Shown here one piece after another: positions 59,930 to 64,000 of a DNA stretch of 64,000 nucleotides (position 1 is the stretch's first letter; each line of letters starts with the position of its first letter). The notes under the pieces are model-generated. The model was not told the origin of the DNA. It searched no databases and saw only the letters and a list, made by a program, of their open reading frames with translations. The stretch is from Olleya sp. Bg11-27. Its GTDB lineage: Bacteria > Bacteroidota > Bacteroidia > Flavobacteriales > Flavobacteriaceae. The translations under genes and the position numbers were made by a program. The stretch covers positions 1,619,514 through 1,683,513 of the forward strand of contig NZ_CP025117.1 in NCBI RefSeq assembly GCF_002831645.1, written 5' to 3'.

Positions 59930-62209
59930 ATGAAAAAACCAAACACAAAATTAGTATTAAGTATTTTAGCTTTGCTGCTATCCATTAGCACATTTGCTCA
60001 GGATATTTCTGGATCTTGGAAAGGGACATTGACTGCGCAAGGTCAAGATATCCCTTTATTATTTAATGTAAAAAACGATAGTGGTATTTTATCATCTACA
60101 ATGGATAGTCCGGCACAAGGTGCAACAGGGATTCCTATGGATAAAACCCTTTTTGAAGACAACCAATTAACCATCACTTTTACGCAAGGCGGTATTAAAT
60201 ATGTTGGTGTTTTAGATAAAGAAGCTATTAATGGAATATTTTATCAAGGCGGGATGGAGTTTCCTTTAAATCTAACAAAAACCATAAAAACCAAACCAGG
60301 CGATGTGTCATTGCCATCTTCTAAAGATGCTTTAGATAAGTTGTCTGCTTTTGATAATGGAACATATAAATATTCTGCTGAAGATTATTTTGAAGATCCA
60401 GCAACTAGCTCTTTTCAATTTTCGCCTAAAGGAAATTACTTTTCATACAGAGAGAAAGACGCTAATGGGAAAAACCATGTGTATGTAAAAAACACTAAAA
60501 CAGATAAGGTAACACTTGCCATAGAAGAAGGTGAGGAGTTAATTAGAGGTTATGGTTGGGCTAATGATAATAGATTAGTTTATGTAAAAGATAATGGGGG
60601 TAACGAAAACTATCAACTGTTTGCTGCTAATATTGATGGAAGTAATCCAAAAGCATTAACACCGTTTGATGATGTACAAGTTAATTTTTCTAACCTTTTG
60701 GCGGATCAACCAGATCATGTTATTATTATGATGAATAAAGATAATAAGCAAATATTTGAGCCTTACAAAATCAATATTGTAACGGGAGATATGGAAAAAC
60801 TGTTTGAAAATAAAGACGCAACTTCACCTATTGCGGGTTATGAATTTGATAAAGATGGTAATTTAAGAGGCTATACAAAACAGCAAAATGGAGTGGAGTA
60901 TGTGTTAAATTACAGAACAGGAGCTGATCAACCTTTTAATGAAGTGGTAACTACTAATTGGAAAGATTCTTTTTCTATCGTAGCTTTTAATTATAATACA
61001 CCTTATAAGCATGATGCTTTTGTATTAACCAATTTAGAGAGTAACACAAGTGAATTGGTTTTATACGATTTAGCAAAAAAAGAAATAATAGAAAAGGTGT
61101 ATAGTAATCCTACGTTTGATGTAGGTGGTGTTAGTCGTTCTAAAAAAAGAGGGTATGAAGTGGATTACTATTTTTATACAGGAGAAAAAACACACATTGT
61201 ACCGGTAAGTGATTATTACAAAAAGTTAGATAAAAAATTCAAAAGGGAATTTGGAGATAAAGTGTTCTCTATTGTGGATAAAACAGAAGACGAGGATAAG
61301 TATTTGATAATTATACAGACAGATAAGCTTTATGGAACATACTATACTTATGACGTGAAAATTGACACGTTTACAAAGCTATTGGATTTAATGCCACAAC
61401 TGCATGAGGAAGATATGGCAGAAATGAGACCTATTAACTTTATATCTCGAGATGGTTTAAAAGTCTATGGTTACATCACAATACCAAATACTATTAAAAA
61501 GGGACAAAGAGTGCCATTAATTGTAAATCCTCACGGTGGACCTTATGGTGTTAGAGACTATTGGGGTTTTAATCCAGAAACGCAATTGTTTGCAAGTAGA
61601 GGGTATGCTACTTTACAGGTTAATTATAGAGGGTCTGGTGGTTATGGAAAAGAATTCTTTTTAAAAGGGAATAAGCAAATTGGTAGAAAAATGCTTAACG
61701 ATTTAGAGGATGCTGTAGCTTATGCTAAAACCTTAGATTTTATTGATGGCAATAAAACGGCTATTTATGGCGCAAGTTACGGCGGACTGGCAACTTTAGG
61801 TAGCCTTGTTAAAACTCCAGATTTATATACTTGTGGGATAGATTATGTAGGTGTTAGTAATCTGTTTACCTTTTTTGAGTCTTTTCCAGAATATTGGAAA
61901 CCTTACATGCCACAATTTAATGAGCAGTGGTATAATACTGAGGATGAAAATGATCAAAAGATTATGACAGAAGTATCTCCTGCTTTACACGTCGATAAAA
62001 TTACTAAACCATTATTTGTAATTCAAGGTGCTAATGATCCAAGAGTTAATATAGACGAATCTGATCAAGTTGTAAAAAGTATGAGAGCTAGAAGTATAGA
62101 GGTGCCTTATATGGTAAAGTATGATGAAGGACATGGATTTTCTCATGAAGAAAATAGAGTAGCATTGTACAAAGCGATGTTAGGTTTTTTTGCACAACAT
62201 TTAAAGTAA
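59930..62209 (+). CDS. secreted S9-family peptidase (prolyl oligopeptidase fold)
   Basis: A 759-residue protein. A signal peptide ends near STFAQ. A short N-terminal domain (residues 24-125, SGSWKGTLTAQGQDIPL) is of the kind also found in front of secreted hydrolases. A WD40-like beta-propeller (about 150-480) and a C-terminal catalytic alpha/beta hydrolase follow, with Ser616 in YGASYGGLAT, Asp in GANDPRVN and His in DEGHGFSH. It is an acylaminoacyl-peptidase/DPP-like enzyme that should act on short peptides in the periplasm. It faces away from the hydrolase at 58.7 kb and ends at a terminator in a duplicated segment. Confidence 0.94.
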   Translation: MKKPNTKLVLSILALLLSISTFAQDISGSWKGTLTAQGQDIPLLFNVKNDSGILSSTMDSPAQGATGIPMDKTLFEDNQLTITFTQGGIKYVGVLDKEAINGIFYQGGMEFPLNLTKTIKTKPGDVSLPSSKDALDKLSAFDNGTYKYSAEDYFEDPATSSFQFSPKGNYFSYREKDANGKNHVYVKNTKTDKVTLAIEEGEELIRGYGWANDNRLVYVKDNGGNENYQLFAANIDGSNPKALTPFDDVQVNFSNLLADQPDHVIIMMNKDNKQIFEPYKINIVTGDMEKLFENKDATSPIAGYEFDKDGNLRGYTKQQNGVEYVLNYRTGADQPFNEVVTTNWKDSFSIVAFNYNTPYKHDAFVLTNLESNTSELVLYDLAKKEIIEKVYSNPTFDVGGVSRSKKRGYEVDYYFYTGEKTHIVPVSDYYKKLDKKFKREFGDKVFSIVDKTEDEDKYLIIIQTDKLYGTYYTYDVKIDTFTKLLDLMPQLHEEDMAEMRPINFISRDGLKVYGYITIPNTIKKGQRVPLIVNPHGGPYGVRDYWGFNPETQLFASRGYATLQVNYRGSGGYGKEFFLKGNKQIGRKMLNDLEDAVAYAKTLDFIDGNKTAIYGASYGGLATLGSLVKTPDLYTCGIDYVGVSNLFTFFESFPEYWKPYMPQFNEQWYNTEDENDQKIMTEVSPALHVDKITKPLFVIQGANDPRVNIDESDQVVKSMRARSIEVPYMVKYDEGHGFSHEENRVALYKAMLGFFAQHLK

Positions 62210-62252
62210 ACCAGCCAAAACCAATCAAAACCAACCAATCAATTTAGTTAGT

Positions 62253-62289
62253 AAAAAGCCTTTTAAGTGTAATCTTAAAAGGTTTTTTT
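62253..62289 (+). terminator. terminator of the S9 peptidase gene (in repeat copy 1)
   Basis: CCTTTTAAG (62259-62267) pairs with CTTAAAAGG (62274-62282) on a 6-nt loop, followed by seven T. Confidence 0.82.
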
Positions 62290-62430
62290 ATGACTTAAAA
62301 CCTCTTGTTTCCGCTTAGCATAAGCTATTTACCACTCGTCATATTATCACTTTTAAATGCCTAATGTGTCTGTATATTTATACTATCAATACAAAACGAG
62401 TAGTAATTATCAATCAAAAACAACAGTGTT

Positions 62431-62487
62431 ATGATCAATTTAGTAAAAGCAGTCGTTCAATTAATCATTGACGTCGTTTTAAATTAA
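62431..62487 (+). CDS. conserved 18-residue small ORF, copy 1
   Basis: Encodes MINLVKAVVQLIIDVVLN, a short hydrophobic, potentially amphipathic helix with one Lys, one Asp and two Asn, 30 nt before the membrane protein gene. The second copy differs only by Asp to Glu, a conservative change, and keeps start, frame and stop. It may be a small membrane peptide, a phenol-soluble-modulin-like peptide or a translated leader for the next gene. Expression is not shown by the sequence. Confidence 0.5.
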   Translation: MINLVKAVVQLIIDVVLN

Positions 62488-62517
62488 AATCAATAATTAA
62501 CCTAAAACCAATACACC

Positions 62518-63033
62518 ATGACAACATCAAAAACAAACAGAACAGACACATTTGAACAACAATTATCAAAATTTAAAAAGTTACTTATAGGAGCTAAACT
62601 GGCAAAACTATCATCAATTGTTTTGATAACTATTTCATTAGCGTTAGCATTTAAATCTAGAGATAATAACCTATCTGTAATGCTATTATTAATGGGGGCT
62701 TTAGCTATAATCTTTTTTATAGATAAATTTATGTCTCTAAAAGATATAAGACAAAAATCCTATACACAAATGTCCTTATTGGCAAGTATTACAAAACTTA
62801 AGACTTATATGTCTAGACGTAAAAAATATGAAATGTATTTTATTGCTTTTTGGATGTTAACTCTAATGCCTTTTTCAGCGACTTATTTTAGTTCAAATGT
62901 CTATGGTATTTTAGGTGTTGTTCTTTATATAGCTGTTGTTGGCTTTTTAGGTAACTTAGCTTATAAAAAATCAGATAAAGAGATTTTAGAGCTAGAAATG
63001 ACTATGAGTAAAGAACTAGAAAATTTTATATAA
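62518..63033 (+). CDS. hypothetical membrane protein, tandem paralogue 1
   Basis: A 171-residue protein with two hydrophobic pairs: helices at about 34-52 and 57-72 (AKLSSIVLITISLALAF, MLLLMGALAIIFFI) and at about 111-127 and 130-147. A conserved basic loop RQKSYTQ...RRKKYEMYF lies between them. It is related throughout to the next gene (KAYTQT, KREKYEMSV). No known domain was recognised. Both carry the same start context (ATGACAACATC). Confidence 0.75.
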   Translation: MTTSKTNRTDTFEQQLSKFKKLLIGAKLAKLSSIVLITISLALAFKSRDNNLSVMLLLMGALAIIFFIDKFMSLKDIRQKSYTQMSLLASITKLKTYMSRRKKYEMYFIAFWMLTLMPFSATYFSSNVYGILGVVLYIAVVGFLGNLAYKKSDKEILELEMTMSKELENFI

Positions 63034-63105
63034 TTACATATTACTGTAAATAGAGAAAATATTAAGCACAGAAACAACTAAAACCAACCAATCAATTTAG
63101 TCAGT

Positions 63106-63142
63106 AAAAGGCCTTTTAAGCGTAATCTTAAAAGGTTTTTTT
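63106..63142 (+). terminator. terminator of membrane paralogue 1 (in repeat copy 2)
   Basis: CCTTTTAAG (63112-63120) pairs with CTTAAAAGG (63127-63135), followed by seven T; same hairpin as in copy 1. Confidence 0.82.
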
Positions 63143-63283
63143 ATGACTTAAAACCTCTTGTTTCCGTTTAGCATAATCTATTTACCATTCGTCATATTAT
63201 CACTTTTAAATACCTAATGTGGCTGTATTTTTATACCATCAATACAAAACGAGTAGTAATTATCAATCAAAAACAACAATGTT

Positions 63284-63340
63284 ATGATCAATTTAGTAAA
63301 AGCAGTCGTTCAATTAATCATTGAAGTCGTTTTAAATTAA
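63284..63340 (+). CDS. conserved 18-residue small ORF, copy 2
   Basis: Encodes MINLVKAVVQLIIEVVLN. The only coding change from copy 1 is GAC to GAA (Asp to Glu). It lies 30 nt before membrane paralogue 2, the same spacing as copy 1. Because the whole surrounding leader is also conserved, the peptide may be a bystander of a recent duplication; the keeping of frame is weak evidence by itself. Confidence 0.5.
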   Translation: MINLVKAVVQLIIEVVLN

Positions 63341-63370
63341 AACCAGTAATTAACCTAAAACCAATAAACC

Positions 63371-63871
63371 ATGACAACATCAACAACAACAATAGACCTT
63401 TTTCAAGACCAATTAAAAAATTTCAAAGCATTATTAAATGGCTCAAAAATGGCAGAAGTATCTTCTATAATTTTAGCTGTATTCTCAGTAGGGGCTGCTT
63501 TTATATCTCGAAATAATTTAGAGCAGGCAATTCCATTGCTATTGGGGGCATTGGCACAAATAATTTATGCCATTAAATATTTGCAAATAAATAATATAAA
63601 ACAAAAAGCATATACACAAACCTCTTTAAATAGTGGTGTCTTAAAGTTTAAACAATACATATTAAAACGTGAAAAATACGAAATGTCTGTTATGGCTTTC
63701 TATATGGTAACTTTGGTACCTTTTGCATTAAGCTATAAGTCTATAACTGTTGTGATTACCGTATGCTTAATTAGTTTAGCTTTCGTTTCCTTTTTAGGTT
63801 TTTTAGCTTTTAAGAAAGTAGATAGTAATATTGAATTATTGGAAATTACATTAAAAAATAAGCCTCAGTAA
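63371..63871 (+). CDS. hypothetical membrane protein, tandem paralogue 2
   Basis: A 166-residue paralogue of the preceding gene, with the same N-terminal start (MTTST), hydrophobic pair (VSSIILAVFSVGAAF, IPLLLGALAQIIYAI), KQKAYTQTSL and KREKYEMSVMAFYMVTL blocks and a second hydrophobic pair. The two proteins have diverged far more than their upstream regions, which suggests that the leader is under conversion or constraint. Function unknown. Confidence 0.75.
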   Translation: MTTSTTTIDLFQDQLKNFKALLNGSKMAEVSSIILAVFSVGAAFISRNNLEQAIPLLLGALAQIIYAIKYLQINNIKQKAYTQTSLNSGVLKFKQYILKREKYEMSVMAFYMVTLVPFALSYKSITVVITVCLISLAFVSFLGFLAFKKVDSNIELLEITLKNKPQ

Positions 63872-63923
63872 TACTAGAATAGTAATATATTACGATTGCT
63901 TAATCTAATAAGTCTTGTTATTA

Positions 63924-64000
63924 ATGAAGAAAATAAATTCTAAACGCGTATTTCTATTAATCACTGTATTTGCTCTGTTTTTAGTGGGACTCTTTTTTGT
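63924..64000 (+). CDS. start of a membrane or secreted protein (partial, cut by window end)
   Basis: An ATG at 63924 opens 25 codons to the window edge: MKKINSKRVFLLITVFALFL and more hydrophobic residues. This looks like an N-terminal membrane helix or signal anchor. It follows membrane paralogue 2 by 52 nt. Nothing further can be said about its function. Confidence 0.5.
   Translation, partial: MKKINSKRVFLLITVFALFLVGLFF

Larger units (their letters stand above)
62227..62530 (+). repeat. duplicated terminator-leader unit, copy 1 (about 300 bp)
   Basis: Nearly identical to 63080-63383, offset by exactly 853 bp with no indel. It contains a terminator, a leader, the 18-codon ORF and the first codons of the following membrane protein gene. 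Outside it I see no other feature in 62210-62517. Confidence 0.9.
63080..63383 (+). repeat. duplicated terminator-leader unit, copy 2 (about 300 bp)
   Basis: Second copy of 62227-62530 with only scattered substitutions. Its terminator now serves membrane paralogue 1. The stretch 63034-63079 before it holds nothing recognisable. Confidence 0.9.

Noticed and set aside
1-64000. tRNA, rRNA, CRISPR, integrase or prophage genes
   Set aside because: I looked for them by reading intergenic regions and product motifs and saw none; a profile search would be needed to exclude small RNAs.

Overview
The window looks like chromosomal DNA from a marine-type member of the Flavobacteriaceae (Bacteroidota). 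This rests on the AT-rich composition, Bacteroidota promoters of the TAnnTTTG type, type IX secretion (T9SS) C-terminal sorting domains, DUF1573 and FkbM proteins, an hpt-adk fusion gene, and an obgE/purEK/gcvP/valS core typical of the family. The genus cannot be fixed from the sequence alone. I saw no tRNA, rRNA, CRISPR array or transposase.

Layout. 1-15.4 kb is mostly housekeeping: a hybrid TPR histidine kinase cut by the window edge, gap, lipA, an ECF sigma factor with a glycosyltransferase, aqpZ, an ECF sigma/anti-sigma pair, murB, an aminotransferase, a frameshifted aspartyl-protease/PDZ gene, DUF1573 and valS. 15.6-26.6 kb is an accessory island. It holds three Cys-rich double-glycine peptide precursors interleaved with the parts of a peptide exporter (HlyD adaptor, C39-peptidase ABC transporter) and a VKOR-thioredoxin disulfide protein. 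Upstream lie a TPR-CHAT protease, a lipoprotein, and a divergent ECF sigma factor with a membrane TPR partner. 26.8-36.4 kb is a tandem array of three giant T9SS-secreted proteins with different N-terminal halves and a nearly invariant 1749-bp C-terminal half, followed by a translationally abutting DNA/RNA nuclease. 37.3-42.2 kb has a glycosyltransferase, an FkbM methyltransferase and a heavily decayed FG-GAP/T9SS type B gene.

42.2-64 kb returns to core genes: a KAS III enzyme, gcvP, a UbiA-like membrane protein, an ECF sigma factor with a small Cys-rich partner, M3 oligopeptidase, purE/purK, hpt-adk, obgE, an alpha/beta hydrolase and an S9 peptidase. Embedded here is an operon (48.1-51.3 kb) of four small membrane proteins, a methyltransferase and a TIGR01777 oxidoreductase. 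It sits downstream of a GbsR/MarR-family regulator, and an identical-arm 26-bp palindrome precedes both the regulator and the operon. The right end holds a tandem duplication, each copy consisting of terminator, leader, conserved 18-codon ORF and a two-pass-type membrane protein.

How the island may work (inference): the ECF sigma/TPR-anti-sigma pair and the TPR-CHAT protease look like a signalling layer. The C39 ABC transporter would cut precursors after the GG leader and export them with HlyD. The VKOR-thioredoxin protein would form disulfides in the 4-6 Cys cores. All three precursors share a conserved upstream element placed 30-31 nt before the start codon, so they appear to be co-regulated. 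This island, the T9SS variable/constant array and the duplicated 18-aa ORF are the most interesting parts of the window.
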